From Arthrobacter sp. PAMC25564 (GTDB lineage: Bacteria > Actinomycetota > Actinomycetes > Actinomycetales > Micrococcaceae), in NCBI RefSeq assembly GCF_004798705.1, contig NZ_CP039290.1:558001-622000 (forward strand): a DNA stretch of 64,000 bases. The letters are read 5' to 3'. The position numbers were made by a program, and so were the translations under genes. Position 1 is the stretch's first letter, and each line of letters starts with the position of its first letter. The notes beneath the pieces were generated by a model. The model was not told the DNA's origin and made no database searches. It worked only from the letters and a program-made list of their open reading frames with translations. Of the stretch, positions 41,362 through 50,967 are shown in pieces.

Positions 41362-42810
41362 TCACGGTGCCGGGGCCGTCGCTGCGACGTCCGTCAGCTC
41401 GTAATCGTCGGTCACCAGGGTGCCGTTACCAACCAGGTTCAGACCCATGCTGATGGCGGAAGCCCCGGCCGGCACGGGCGGCGACGTCCACGCGGTCTGG
41501 GTCCAGTCCGCCGCCGGCAACACCTGGGGGCTGGCTGTCCAGTAATGCCAGGTGCCCAGGCCAGTGCGGTAATACAGCTCAAACTGGGTGGCAGCCGTGG
41601 ACTTGAACCAGGCCTTCATCTGGTAGCTGTGGCCGGGGGTGGCGCTGGGGGCGCATTCACCCAGATCCAATGTCGGCAGGAGCTTGCCGTCACCGCTGGC
41701 GAAGCCCGTCACATCCATCTGCTCGGCAACGGCTCCGGTATGGCCCGGGGCCACGGTGGTGAAGACCCGCGTGTTGGTTCCGTACCCGCCGCCGGCCCAG
41801 CACTGGGGCAGGCCCGTGGCGAGAGGTCCGGCGGTCTCCAGGCTCGGATTCTTGAACAGGTTCCCGGTGGTCTGGGGCGCCGGTGCGGCCGGCCCGCTGA
41901 CGGCTGCCTGCACCGTTCCGCCGATCACCTGGTCCACGGTCTTGACGGTGGCGAGCCCGGCAGACTGCTGCGCTGCGAGCCACTGCACAAACTGCGTGTA
42001 GACGTCCGTGGACACCGTCAGCGGGTCGGCAATGTTAGACGTCGGATCAACTCCCGTGCCGATGTGGTGGAAGGTGATCTGCACCCACCCGCCTCCCGGC
42101 TGCGCATTCGTGACAAGGTTCTGCAGGTCCAAAAGGGTCCAGGTGTTGTCAACCTCATCCGGGGCCATGGTCAGCCACGGGTCCGCGGGCGGAACCGTCT
42201 CGGCAAACCCGAGACCGGCGGTGCCAGGCACTTTGCTTTCCAGATCTCCCAGGCCCCGGGCACTGTTGAACCCGCAGTCCTTCACCGTCTGCTCCACCGC
42301 AGGCGTCAACGATGCGAACGGATAGGCAAAACTCGTGACCCGGAAACCCTTGGCTGTCAGGTTGACGCGGTCGTTACAGACCTGTCGCATGACCTCGTCC
42401 GGGCCCATTTGCGCCAGGTCCGGGTGCGTCACGGTGTGGCCGCCGATCTCATTGCCTGCAGCCTGGAGGGCCAGAGCCTGCGCCGTAGTCATATAACCTG
42501 TCGCATCCAGGAAGCCCGAGGGGGTGAAGAAGGTACCCTTCAGGCCCGCCGCGTTCAGAATCTGCGCCGCGGCCATCTGATCGCCGTTGGCGTCATCAAA
42601 CGTCAGCGAAACGGCCGGAGGGTCGGCGGCCTGGGCCGGGACCGCAAATACGGCGCTCATCAAGAAGCTGGCCATGACCCCCACCACGCTGCCCGCGGCC
42701 AGCCACCTGCCCCGGACCTTGACAGTTCCAGTGGCGGTGGCCCGCGGTGTGGGCTCGGTTGTGGTCCCGGTTGTGGGCCGAAAGGAAAATTTGTGACTCG
42801 TGAATTTCAT
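41362..42810 (-). CDS. Secreted polysaccharide deacetylase with C-terminal carbohydrate-binding-like domain
   Basis: A 482-aa exported protein. A long positively charged N-region precedes the hydrophobic core and a signal cleavage site near AQA-AD. The NodB deacetylase domain follows: SLTFDDANGDQ with the catalytic Asp pair, GGHTVTHPDL with the metal His pair, and ITFHHIG. After a Pro/Ala linker the last 150 residues form a jelly-roll-like module (NLFKNPSLETAGPLATGLPQCW... YQMKAWFKSTAATQFELYYRTGLGTWHYW). It probably deacetylates a cell-wall or extracellular glycan. ATG at 42810 was chosen because it begins the signal peptide. Confidence 0.86.
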   Translation of the reverse strand: MKFTSHKFSFRPTTGTTTEPTPRATATGTVKVRGRWLAAGSVVGVMASFLMSAVFAVPAQAADPPAVSLTFDDANGDQMAAAQILNAAGLKGTFFTPSGFLDATGYMTTAQALALQAAGNEIGGHTVTHPDLAQMGPDEVMRQVCNDRVNLTAKGFRVTSFAYPFASLTPAVEQTVKDCGFNSARGLGDLESKVPGTAGLGFAETVPPADPWLTMAPDEVDNTWTLLDLQNLVTNAQPGGGWVQITFHHIGTGVDPTSNIADPLTVSTDVYTQFVQWLAAQQSAGLATVKTVDQVIGGTVQAAVSGPAAPAPQTTGNLFKNPSLETAGPLATGLPQCWAGGGYGTNTRVFTTVAPGHTGAVAEQMDVTGFASGDGKLLPTLDLGECAPSATPGHSYQMKAWFKSTAATQFELYYRTGLGTWHYWTASPQVLPAADWTQTAWTSPPVPAGASAISMGLNLVGNGTLVTDDYELTDVAATAPAP

Positions 42811-43137
42811 GTCTGCATCCCGCAGTTCGGTAGTGCGGCTGCGCCGTGCCGGCTCCCCCCGCGTCACCGGACATTGGACTGTCAGCCACAGTGAATCTTC
42901 TGGTGCGTCGTGGCGGCATATCGCCCGACGCCTAAGGAATCGCCCGGATTCCGAACAGTTGGCATGGTGCGTCAACAAGCCACTTCGGATCCTAACGGCC
43001 AGGTCCCAACGGGTCATGAGTAGCGAACACTGGGGTTCTGCAGCTAATCCAGGAACGCAGGCTCCTTTGCTACCTGCTTCGTCCGGACAACTACCTGCTT
43101 CGTCCCGGGCTCCTATAACACCCAAGGGGTCGCGGGC
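42811..43137. other. Intergenic region upstream of the deacetylase, with a 15-bp direct repeat
   Basis: No gene could be supported here. It should contain the promoter of the minus-strand deacetylase gene. CTACCTGCTTCGTCC is present twice, at 43070-43084 and 43091-43105, 21 bp apart (two helical turns), close to the tRNA terminator. This spacing would put both copies on one face of the DNA. Confidence 0.6.
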
Positions 43138-43180
43138 AAAATAAAAGGACCCCGGGAAATCATTGATTTCCCGGGGTCCC
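43138..43180 (-). terminator. Strong intrinsic terminator of tRNA-Leu
   Basis: A perfect 15-bp stem, GGACCCCGGGAAATC at 43147-43161 and GATTTCCCGGGGTCC at 43165-43179, with a 3-base loop. On the minus strand it is followed by TTTTATTTT. It lies 9 bp beyond the tRNA 3' end. Confidence 0.93.
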
Positions 43181-43188
43181 TAATTGCG

Positions 43189-43271
43189 TGCGCGAGGGGG
43201 GATTTGAACCCCCACGCCCTTTCGGACACTGGCACCTGAAGCCAGCGCGTCTGCCGTTCCGCCACTCGCGC
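43189..43271 (-). tRNA. tRNA-Leu (anticodon CAG)
   Basis: An 83-nt class II tRNA. The acceptor stem GCGCGAG pairs with CTCGCGC, followed by discriminator A; the 3' CCA is not encoded. The anticodon arm is CTGGC-TTCAGGT-GCCAG, giving anticodon CAG for CUG codons. A long variable arm (TGTCCGAAAGGGCG) and the T arm GGGGG-TTCAAAT-CCCCC are present. CUG is a main leucine codon in this high-GC genome. Confidence 0.95.
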
Positions 43272-43511
43272 GCAACTTCTCCTACCCGGTTTTCGGCCCG
43301 ATTTCCGGTCCGCCAACCTCGTAAAAGCAGCGAGATCAAGCATAACGGACAACTGCGGCAAAACACCAATCGAGGACCTCGTGGGCTGCCGGGGCTGTTG
43401 TTCGGACGTCAATGGGCCGGTCCTTGCCCTCCCGCTGGGATAGCGCCGCGATCCGGTATTGCACCCCCGGACCGTTTCCCTTGGAGGGAAGGAACCGGGA
43501 AGATAGTGTCC

Positions 43512-43733
43512 ATGACCCCCACCTATGCTGCCTCCCGTCTTGTCACGTCCGATGACCATGAGGTCGTGACTTCAGCGGTCCGGGAGGCCACGCAGGAACT
43601 CCGGGACACTCTTCAGCACCATGGAATCCACTCCACTTTTGAGGACATCGCACTGCTGGGGCATTCGGAGTCCTGGGATGGCGAGGGGCAGCGGTGGGTT
43701 CACGTCAGCTGGGACGGCGTGGCAGCGGGGTAA
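43512..43733 (+). CDS. Small hypothetical protein
   Basis: A 73-aa protein (MTPTYAASRLVTSDDHEVVTS..., ending RWVHVSWDGVAAG). Helical N-terminal half (DHEVVTSAVREATQELRDTLQHHGI), then probable strands. ATG at 43512 follows GGGAGG-like purine runs (GGAGGGAAGGAA) at a rather long distance. I recognise no family. It lies alone between tRNA-Leu and the transporter gene. Coding is likely but not certain. Confidence 0.5.
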   Translation: MTPTYAASRLVTSDDHEVVTSAVREATQELRDTLQHHGIHSTFEDIALLGHSESWDGEGQRWVHVSWDGVAAG

Positions 43734-43783
43734 CTCCATTCGGGGCAGGCCGCCAGCTTCGAACTAGGAGGTACGTTGGCCTG

Positions 43784-44752
43784 ATGGCATTAGAAATCAT
43801 TTCGTTGTCCCCGATGCAGGCACTGGGCATCCCGATAGCTCTCGCGGGGTCGGTCTGCCTGGCCCTGGGCGCCGAATTTCAACACCGCGGTGTCACCAAG
43901 GTGAATGCCTCAACCTCGGGTAATGCCAAAAGGGGTCTTCACCTCAGTCAACTGCTAGCACTGACGCGTCGCCCATCGTGGGTCAGCGGGACGCTGATGC
44001 TCGGCCTCGCGATCGTACTTCAGCTGATCAGCTTGTTTCTTGCCCCCTTGACCGTCGTGCAGCCCTTGGGTGCAGTCGCGTTGGTCGTCACGTCGATCAT
44101 GAACGCACATGGCGGCAAGAGACCGCTCACCGGGGCCACGATCAAGGCCATCACTTTCTGCGTTGGGGGTATCGGACTCTTCGTCACGGTAGCAGCGCTC
44201 ACCACAACGTCTCTGCCCATCGACGCGCTTCAATTGCGGGTGGTCCTCATCATCCTCGCGTGTGTCCTCGCAGCCCTGGCCCTGGCGTTCGTCCTCTTTC
44301 GCAAACGATTCACGGCCATCTTCTACATTGTCGGTGCGGGCGTTGTTTTCGGATTTGTCGCGACGCTCGCCAAGGTCATCATCGACCGCGTCCACACACT
44401 GATTCAGACAGGTTTTCACCTCACGCCGGACGACGGACTCACCATTGTGTGTCTCGTCGGGATAGTTGCGGCCGCACTCCTGGGGTCATACTTTGTGCAA
44501 ACCGCGTACTCCTCCGGGCCCCCCGATCTCGTCGTCGCGGGCCTCACAGTTATCGACCCCATGATCGGGGTCACCATCGGAATCGTCGTGCTCGGTGAAG
44601 CAGCCAGCGCACCGCTGTGGGCAATCTTCGTCTTCCTGGCAGCCGGGGCCCTGGCAGTTTACGGCGTGATCCAGCTCTCCGGCCGCCCGGCCGCCTCCCC
44701 CACACCCCCGTACAAGCTCGCATCGGATTCGGCCACTCCACCCCGTAGCTGA
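43784..44752 (+). CDS. DMT-superfamily (NIPA/EamA-like) transporter
   Basis: A 322-aa integral membrane protein with about nine or ten helices in the drug/metabolite transporter pattern. It begins LGIPIALAGSVCLALGAEFQHRGVTKVN and has SLFLAPLTVVQPLGAVALVVTSIMNA, typical of NIPA-like/DMT proteins, and near the end GPPDLVVAGLTVIDPMIGVTIGIVVLGEAASAP. AGGAGG lies upstream of the ATG. Substrate unknown; NIPA relatives move Mg2+ and other members export metabolites. Confidence 0.78.
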   Translation: MALEIISLSPMQALGIPIALAGSVCLALGAEFQHRGVTKVNASTSGNAKRGLHLSQLLALTRRPSWVSGTLMLGLAIVLQLISLFLAPLTVVQPLGAVALVVTSIMNAHGGKRPLTGATIKAITFCVGGIGLFVTVAALTTTSLPIDALQLRVVLIILACVLAALALAFVLFRKRFTAIFYIVGAGVVFGFVATLAKVIIDRVHTLIQTGFHLTPDDGLTIVCLVGIVAAALLGSYFVQTAYSSGPPDLVVAGLTVIDPMIGVTIGIVVLGEAASAPLWAIFVFLAAGALAVYGVIQLSGRPAASPTPPYKLASDSATPPRS

Positions 44753-45106
44753 ACCTGTCCCTGGGGTATCAAACCCTGCCGCTGAATGGCTGAAAGGGTG
44801 CGGCGTGCGGCCCTCCCTCCGGCGGCCTCGCTCCGGTTGGATCCTGCTCGGCTGGTCTGTTTAGGCGCACCGTCTTTCATGGCCGCACTAACGCGTGCAC
44901 GAACGTTGCCGGGAGTGTCACCGCATGTCAGGACGGCCCCGCAGCTGTTTTTCGGCACGGGGTGACGGCGCCCATTAAGGCCATTCCCAGCCTCGCCCAG
45001 TAGTATCTGATGTAGGAGTGCCCGTTATCTGTGGGCACCTGCACATGTTGGAAACCGAGTTCCGGAACGAATGCTGCCCTGCAGCCATCAGGAAAGGAGA
45101 AGGACC
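44753..45106. other. Promoter region of the fhaA-pknB operon
   Basis: A 354-bp gap with no supportable gene. It should carry the promoter of the cell-wall signalling operon. TAGTAT at 45001-45006 could be a -10 box. A hairpin GTGCCC-9 bases-GGGCAC lies at 45018-45038 in what would be the 5' leader. The ribosome site is AAAGGAGAAGG before 45107. Neither promoter box is certain. Confidence 0.45.
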
Positions 45107-45856
45107 ATGGGATTGCTGGACAAAGTCGAGCGCGGCATCGAAAAGGCCGTCCGTGGAGTCTTCTCCACCGGTTCCCGTGCCCAGGTTGAGCCCGTCGAGA
45201 TCGCCAGCCGCCTCCGCCGCGAAGTGGACCATAAAGCCATGACGATCGCCGCGGGACGCACCTTGGCCCCGAACGTCTTCGACGTCCTTCTCAGTGATGA
45301 CGATTTCCACCGGGCCCAGGAATGGGGCACACCCCTCGCGGAGGAACTGTGCGACGTCGTCATCAACCACGTCCGCAGCCAGGGCTACACCCTTCAGGGG
45401 CCGGTCCGCATCAGTTTCCGCCGGGATGAAGAGCGCCGGGCCGGGGACTTCGAAATCACCTCCCGGACCGAGAAGGCCTCCGCTCCGTCTGCACCGGCGC
45501 AGCCCGGCCTCCACGGCACGCTGCCCGTTGCCCCAACCCGCCAGCCCTCCCGGCTTCAGCCGGTGCTGGATATTGACGGCCAGCGCTATTCCCTGAATGC
45601 CCCTTCCATCGTCCTGGGCCGTTCCACTGACGCCGATATCCTCGTTGATGACACCGGCGTGTCACGGCGCCATCTGGAAATCCGCACGGGCCAAGGCACC
45701 GCCCAGGCCATTGACCTGGGTTCCACCAATGGCAGCTACGTCAACGGCCACAAGATTGTGGGCAGTTCGGACCTGACCGACGGCTCCACCATAACGATGG
45801 GACGGACCAAGATCATCTTCCGCTTCCTGCCCGCCAACCCCGGCGGCCGCGCATGA
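45107..45856 (+). CDS. fhaA: FhaA: DUF3662 and FHA domain protein
   Basis: A 249-aa protein with an N-terminal DUF3662 domain (GLLDKVERGIEKAVRGVFSTGSRAQVEPVEIASRLRREVD, then VFDVLLSDDDFH), a Pro/Ala-rich linker, and a C-terminal FHA domain (SIVLGRSTDADILVDDTGVSRRHLEI, DLGSTNGSYVNGHKI). FHA domains bind phosphothreonine; FhaA of mycobacteria binds targets of PknB in peptidoglycan synthesis. First gene of a seven-gene operon, overlapping fhaB by 4 bp. Confidence 0.94.
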   Translation: MGLLDKVERGIEKAVRGVFSTGSRAQVEPVEIASRLRREVDHKAMTIAAGRTLAPNVFDVLLSDDDFHRAQEWGTPLAEELCDVVINHVRSQGYTLQGPVRISFRRDEERRAGDFEITSRTEKASAPSAPAQPGLHGTLPVAPTRQPSRLQPVLDIDGQRYSLNAPSIVLGRSTDADILVDDTGVSRRHLEIRTGQGTAQAIDLGSTNGSYVNGHKIVGSSDLTDGSTITMGRTKIIFRFLPANPGGRA

Positions 45857-46335
45857 GTGAACTGACGATCACGGCCCTGCGTTTCGGTTTCCTCCTCCTT
45901 CTCTGGGTGCTGATCTTCAGCATCGTCTCCGCCATGCGCCGGGACCTGATGATCGGGAGCAAAGCCGCCGCCGGGGCCCCCACCGCACGCCAGGTGCGTA
46001 AGAACCCCGCCCTGGCCGAGCCCGCCCCGGCTCCCGTGAAGCAGCAGGCCCGTCAGTTGGTCGTAACCGAAGGCCCCCTCAAGGGGACCACAATCCCCTT
46101 GGCCGCGAGTCCTATCCTGCTCGGCCGGGCACAGGAAGCCACGCTTGTGTTGGAGGACGACTACGCCTCCGGCCGGCACGCGCGCCTGTTCCCGCAGGGC
46201 AGCCGCTGGTTCATCGAGGATCTCGGCTCCACCAACGGCACGTATCTGGCCGACCAGCAGCTGACCCGGGCCCTTCCGGTGGAGCTGGGTGTCCCCGTGA
46301 GAATCGGCAAGACGGTCATCGAATTGAGGCCGTAG
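45853..46335 (+). CDS. fhaB: FhaB (FipA): membrane-anchored FHA domain protein
   Basis: A 160-aa protein with one N-terminal membrane helix (ALRFGFLLLLWVLIFSIVSAM), a basic linker, and a C-terminal FHA domain (ILLGRAQEATLVLEDDYASGRHARLF, DLGSTNGTYLADQQL). In actinobacteria the phosphorylated protein helps the septum and wall machinery assemble. It overlaps fhaA and is 2 bp before the phosphatase gene. Confidence 0.93.
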   Translation: MSELTITALRFGFLLLLWVLIFSIVSAMRRDLMIGSKAAAGAPTARQVRKNPALAEPAPAPVKQQARQLVVTEGPLKGTTIPLAASPILLGRAQEATLVLEDDYASGRHARLFPQGSRWFIEDLGSTNGTYLADQQLTRALPVELGVPVRIGKTVIELRP

Positions 46336-46337
46336 CC

Positions 46338-48068
46338 ATGGCTGCACCGGACATCCCCGCAGGCCAGGCAGCAGGCAAATCAGCTGCCCCGAAGCGGCCG
46401 CTCATCATGCGCTACGCCGCGCGTTCCGACGTCGGCCGCGTGCGTGCGAAAAATGACGACTCAGCCTACGTCGGCCGGCATCTCGCCGTCGTTGCCGACG
46501 GCATGGGCGGCCATGCCGGCGGTGACGTCGCCTCGGCGGCCACCGTCCTGGATATGATCCACCTGGACCATGACGACTACGACGGCGACGCCGGCACCAT
46601 CCTTGCGGATGAGATCCAGACCGCCAATTCGCTGCTTTCCGAACTGGTCCACATCAACCCCAAGCTCGCCGGGATGGGAACCACCGTCACAGCACTGCTG
46701 CTGGCCGAAGGCAAGCTCCACTTCGCCCACATCGGCGACTCGCGCGCCTACCGACTGCGCAACGGCGAATTCGAGCAGGTCAGTGTTGACCACACCTTCG
46801 TCCAGCGCCTCATCGACGAAGGCCGGCTCCGCCCGGAAGAGGCGGAAACGCACCCGCACAAGAACGTCCTGATGCGGGTCCTGGGCGACGTTGATGCGAG
46901 TCCGGAGCTGGACCTCGACACTCTCGAGGTCCAACCCGGCGAACGCTGGCTGCTCTGCTCGGACGGCCTCAACTACGTCGCCGGACACGTCGTCGAGCGC
47001 ACCGTCCGGGAGACAAAGAACCTCCGGGAATGCGCCGAACTCCTCGTCGACCTCACCCTTGAGGCCGGTGCGCCGGACAACGTGACGGTCGTGATGCTGG
47101 AGATCGCCGAACAGACTCCCGACGATGTGAGCACCGCCGCCGTCGACATCGTCCCCGTGCCGCCAGCCGTCCCCGCCACGACGTCAGCGCCCGCTGCGCC
47201 GGCCGGACCGCTGAGCGGCAGCACCTTCGGTGCCGCGGAGTCCCCCGACGGATCACCAAAAAAGGATGCCGCCGGTTCCGCTGCCGCGGCCACAACGGGC
47301 ACGCCGGCCGCGGCCTCTTCCCCTGGTTCTCCGGGAGCCGGTGAGGAAGCGGATAAGGCTGCGGACAAGGAGCCCGAGCCCACGACCGATCCGCACCTCG
47401 GCGAGCATCTTTCCGCCGAGGTCCTGCGCGAGGAACTCTCCAGCCGCCCACACGAACTTGTTGGCGCTGCCGCCAGCGCCGCCGAATCCGGTTCCATCCC
47501 GTCCATCGCCGGGCGCACGTTGTCCCGCCGGGCAGCCACCGTCCTGACCCATAAGTCGGACCAGGCGCGCGACGACGCCGAGGAATACAAGCCGGCTGGC
47601 CGCCCCCGCCGCTGGCTGACCGTCGCGATCGCGGCGGCCATCGTCGCCCTCCTCGCCATCGGCCTGTGGCTCGGCTACGCGTGGACCCAAACCCGCTACT
47701 ACATCGGCGAACACGACCAGCATGTGGCCATCTTCAACGGGGTCTCCCAGCGCCTGGGGCCCATCCAGCTTTCCACCCTCGAAACGGTGACCGATATCCG
47801 GATGTCAGACCTCCCCGAATTCTCCCAGCAGCGCGTGCGCCAGACGGTGCCGGCCCGGGACCTCTACGACGCCCAACGGATCGTCAAGAACCTTGAGCGC
47901 ACCGGCACCACGGCCCCCGCGGATGAATGCCTGACGCCCTCCCCCAGTCCGACCGTCGCCGGCTCGGCCCCGGCCCCTGGCGCAACCGCCAGCCCCGGAA
48001 CCTCCGGAGCGGCCCAGCCGTCGGCCTCGCCGACGCAGACTGCTCCGATTTGTGAGGGCGGAAAATGA
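46338..48068 (+). CDS. pstP: PstP: membrane PP2C-type Ser/Thr phosphatase
   Basis: A 576-aa phosphatase that reverses PknA/PknB phosphorylation. The PP2C domain (about residues 10-245) shows SDVGRVRAKNDDSAYVG, VADGMGGHAGGDVAS, GMGTTVTALLL, HIGDSRAYRLR, LLCSDGLN and GAPDNVTVVML, covering the Mn/Mg-binding Asp residues. A long Ala/Pro/Ser-rich cytoplasmic linker precedes one membrane helix (WLTVAIAAAIVALLAIGLWLGYAW, about 420-443) and an extracellular tail ending in a Pro/Ser/Thr stretch. The linker is longer than in M. tuberculosis PstP. It overlaps the next gene by 4 bp. Confidence 0.94.
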   Translation: MAAPDIPAGQAAGKSAAPKRPLIMRYAARSDVGRVRAKNDDSAYVGRHLAVVADGMGGHAGGDVASAATVLDMIHLDHDDYDGDAGTILADEIQTANSLLSELVHINPKLAGMGTTVTALLLAEGKLHFAHIGDSRAYRLRNGEFEQVSVDHTFVQRLIDEGRLRPEEAETHPHKNVLMRVLGDVDASPELDLDTLEVQPGERWLLCSDGLNYVAGHVVERTVRETKNLRECAELLVDLTLEAGAPDNVTVVMLEIAEQTPDDVSTAAVDIVPVPPAVPATTSAPAAPAGPLSGSTFGAAESPDGSPKKDAAGSAAAATTGTPAAASSPGSPGAGEEADKAADKEPEPTTDPHLGEHLSAEVLREELSSRPHELVGAAASAAESGSIPSIAGRTLSRRAATVLTHKSDQARDDAEEYKPAGRPRRWLTVAIAAAIVALLAIGLWLGYAWTQTRYYIGEHDQHVAIFNGVSQRLGPIQLSTLETVTDIRMSDLPEFSQQRVRQTVPARDLYDAQRIVKNLERTGTTAPADECLTPSPSPTVAGSAPAPGATASPGTSGAAQPSASPTQTAPICEGGK

Positions 48069-49516
48069 CACCGATCGACACCGCACCCAAGCCGCGACGC
48101 AACGTGGAACTGGTCCTGCTGATCCTGGCCCTCGCCGTCGGCATCGGCGCGAACGCCCTCGTGGGCGTGGACCGGCAGAAGGCCTTCGACACCGACTTCT
48201 GGTTCCAGTCGAGCCTCCTGGCAGCGGCTGCCCTGGCTTTCCACGTGGTGCTCCGTATCCGGGCTAAGTATGCTGATCCGGTAATACTTCCCATCGTGGT
48301 GGCCCTGAACGGCCTCGGATTCGCGATGATCCACCGCCTGGACCGGGTGGGCGAAGATACCGGAAACAACCAGCTCCGCTGGACGCTGGTCGCCATGGCA
48401 GTGTCCATCGCCGTCATCTGGTTCCTGAAGGACCACCGGATCCTGCGCCGTTTCACCTTCATTTCACTGGCCCTCAGCGCCGTCCTGCTGGTCCTGCCGC
48501 TCGTGCCGGGCATCTCCGCCGGCGAGGTCCTGGGCGCCAGCGTCTGGATCAGGATCGGTTCCATGACCTTCCAGCCGGGTGAGATCGCCAAGGTCACCCT
48601 GGCCGTATTCTTCGCCGGGTATCTTTCGTCCAACCGGGACCTGATCCTGCTGGCGGGCCGCAAGATCGGGCCGTTGCAGTTCCCCCGGTTCAAGGACATG
48701 GGACCAATGATTACGGCGTGGCTCGTGAGCATCGGCGTGCTCGTCTTCCAGCGTGACCTCGGCACCTCAATCCTGTTCTTCGGCTTGTTCCTGGCGATGA
48801 TCTACGTCGCTACGAGCCGCATCAGCTGGGTGATCATCGGCGTCGTACTTATGGCCGGCGGCGGCTTCGTGGCATCAAAGGTCTTCTCGCACGTGGCCCT
48901 CCGGATCGACGGGTGGATCAACGCCTTCACCCCCGAGGTCTATGGGCGGCAGTTCGGCGGAAGCCTTCAGATTGTCGAAGGCCTGTTCGGCATGGCCAAC
49001 GGCGGACTGGTCGGTACCGGCCTCGGCCAGGGACGCCCCAACCTCGTGCCCTTCGCCAACAGCGACATGATCATCGCCTCCTTCGGCGAAGAGCTCGGAC
49101 TGATTGGCCTCTTCGCGATCGTCCTGATGTACTTGCTGCTCTTCACCCGCGGCTTCCGCGCCGCCCTCGGCACCCGGGACGCCTTTGGCAAGCTGCTGGC
49201 CACCGGGCTCTCGTTCGCCATCGCCCTGCAGTGTTTCGTCGTGATCGGCGGCGTCACCCGGCTCATCCCGCTCACCGGCCTGACCACCCCGTTCCTGGCC
49301 GCCGGCGGCTCCTCCCTGCTGGCTAACTGGATCATCGTCGGGCTGCTGCTGATGATCTCGCACACCGCGCGGAGCCCGGTGGACACCACCCCAATGCAGC
49401 CCGGACAGGATCCGGGAACCAGGAAGGGAACCCCTGCCATGCCTTCGAAGCCGGCTGCGGTCCCCGGCAAGCTGACAACTCCCGACGCACCCACCGAGGC
49501 GGTGAAGCACCTGTGA
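48065..49516 (+). CDS. rodA: RodA/FtsW-family SEDS peptidoglycan glycosyltransferase
   Basis: A 483-aa SEDS protein with about ten membrane helices. It polymerises lipid II into glycan strands, together with the adjacent class B PBP. Recognisable segments are FQPGEIAKVTLAVFFAGYLS, VFQRDLGTSILFFGLFLAMIYVA, the loop GGSLQIVEGLFGMANGGLVGTGLGQG, and FAEEELGLIGL-type SFGEELGLIGLFAIV. The C-terminal tail is cytoplasmic and Pro/Thr-rich. By operon position it is RodA, as in mycobacteria, rather than the division paralogue FtsW. Confidence 0.92.
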   Translation: MTPIDTAPKPRRNVELVLLILALAVGIGANALVGVDRQKAFDTDFWFQSSLLAAAALAFHVVLRIRAKYADPVILPIVVALNGLGFAMIHRLDRVGEDTGNNQLRWTLVAMAVSIAVIWFLKDHRILRRFTFISLALSAVLLVLPLVPGISAGEVLGASVWIRIGSMTFQPGEIAKVTLAVFFAGYLSSNRDLILLAGRKIGPLQFPRFKDMGPMITAWLVSIGVLVFQRDLGTSILFFGLFLAMIYVATSRISWVIIGVVLMAGGGFVASKVFSHVALRIDGWINAFTPEVYGRQFGGSLQIVEGLFGMANGGLVGTGLGQGRPNLVPFANSDMIIASFGEELGLIGLFAIVLMYLLLFTRGFRAALGTRDAFGKLLATGLSFAIALQCFVVIGGVTRLIPLTGLTTPFLAAGGSSLLANWIIVGLLLMISHTARSPVDTTPMQPGQDPGTRKGTPAMPSKPAAVPGKLTTPDAPTEAVKHL

Positions 49517-50967
49517 ACCAGGCCATCCGCAATTCATGGATTGCCGCGATCGCGATGTTCGCCCTGATCTTCGGTGCCCTCAGCTACGTCCAGGTCATCG
49601 GGGCGGACGAGCTCAAGGCCAATGCCTGGAACAAGCGCGCCCTTCTTCAGAACTACTGCAATGACCGCGGCGCGATCATCGTCGGCGGCACCCCGATTGC
49701 ACAGTCCGTTCCCGCCACAGAGAGCTGCAAGTTCCAGCGCACTTACACCCAGCCCGAGCTGTACGCAGGGATCACCGGCTATTTCTCCAAGAACTACGGA
49801 CTGTCCGGGCTTGAGAAGTCCATGGACGGCCAGCTTGCCGGCAGCTCGGACCAGCTCTTCCTGGACCGGATCGGCCAGCTCTTCCTCGGAAACCAGCCCA
49901 AGGGCGCCTCGGTGGAGCTCACCCTCGATCCCAAGATCCAGAAGCTTGCCTACGATCTCATCCCTGAGGGGCAGCGCGGCTCGATCGTGGTGACCAACCC
50001 TAAGACCGGCGCGATCCTCGCGATGGTGTCCAAGCCGTCCTACGATCCCAACCTGATCGCCACCCAGGATCCGGATGCCGAACAGGAGAACATCAACGCG
50101 CTGAACAAGATCCCCGGGATCAACCTGAACCAGAACGTCAGCGGACCGACCGGCGCCCTGTTGGCTCCCGGATCGGTCTTCAAACTGGTTGACACGGCTG
50201 CGGCACTCACCTCGGGCAAGTACAACAAGGACAGCGAGCTGCCCAACCCGGCGGAAATGCCCTTCCCCGGCATCCAGTACAAGCTCCCCAACTACGCGGG
50301 CGGCAATTGCTATACGCGGACGACGGCGACTTTCGCCTTCGCGCTGCAGCAGTCCTGCAATACCCCGTTCGCCAGCATCGCCCTCGATCTGGGGGAGAAG
50401 GCAATTGCCGACCAGGCGGAAAAGTTCGGCTTCGGCCAGGACTGGGGCGACCAGCTGAAGCTGGACTTCGCCCCGAGTGTCTTCCCGAAAGACCTCGACC
50501 AGGCCGGGCTGGCACAGTCCGCAATCGGCCAGCGCGACGTCCGGGCCACGCCGCTCCAGATCAACATGATGACCGCGGCGATCGCGAACGGGGGCGTACA
50601 GATGCAACCGAACCTGATCAAGGCCGTGCGTTCACCGGATCTGCGGGCCATCAGCGAGCCGAAGCCCCAGGCGCTGCGGACGTCCACCACGCCGGAAATC
50701 TCGAAGCAGATCACCGAGTGGATGACGAGCGTCGTCAGTGACGGCATCGCCCGGGGCGCGGCGGTGAATGGGGTCCAGGTTGCCGGAAAAACCGGCACCG
50801 CTGAACTCGGCACCGGCCTGAACAACTCATGGTTTACCGGGTTTGCCCCGGCGAATGACCCGCAAGTGGCCGTCACCATCGTCATGCAAGGCGTAGACAT
50901 CACCACCGGCGCACAGCTAACCAGTCCGAACGCGAAGAAGATTTTTGAGGCGGTGTTGAATAAGTGA
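49513..50967 (+). CDS. pbpA: PbpA: class B penicillin-binding protein (transpeptidase)
   Basis: A 484-aa class B PBP that cross-links peptidoglycan as partner of the RodA protein. One N-terminal membrane anchor ([21 protein letters not shown]) is followed by a dimerisation domain and the transpeptidase domain. The active site is Ser221-Val-Phe-Lys224, with SCN at 281-283 and KTGTAELG near residue 424. It begins with GTG overlapping rodA and overlaps pknA by 4 bp. Confidence 0.94.
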   Translation: MNQAIRNSWIAAIAMFALIFGALSYVQVIGADELKANAWNKRALLQNYCNDRGAIIVGGTPIAQSVPATESCKFQRTYTQPELYAGITGYFSKNYGLSGLEKSMDGQLAGSSDQLFLDRIGQLFLGNQPKGASVELTLDPKIQKLAYDLIPEGQRGSIVVTNPKTGAILAMVSKPSYDPNLIATQDPDAEQENINALNKIPGINLNQNVSGPTGALLAPGSVFKLVDTAAALTSGKYNKDSELPNPAEMPFPGIQYKLPNYAGGNCYTRTTATFAFALQQSCNTPFASIALDLGEKAIADQAEKFGFGQDWGDQLKLDFAPSVFPKDLDQAGLAQSAIGQRDVRATPLQINMMTAAIANGGVQMQPNLIKAVRSPDLRAISEPKPQALRTSTTPEISKQITEWMTSVVSDGIARGAAVNGVQVAGKTGTAELGTGLNNSWFTGFAPANDPQVAVTIVMQGVDITTGAQLTSPNAKKIFEAVLNK

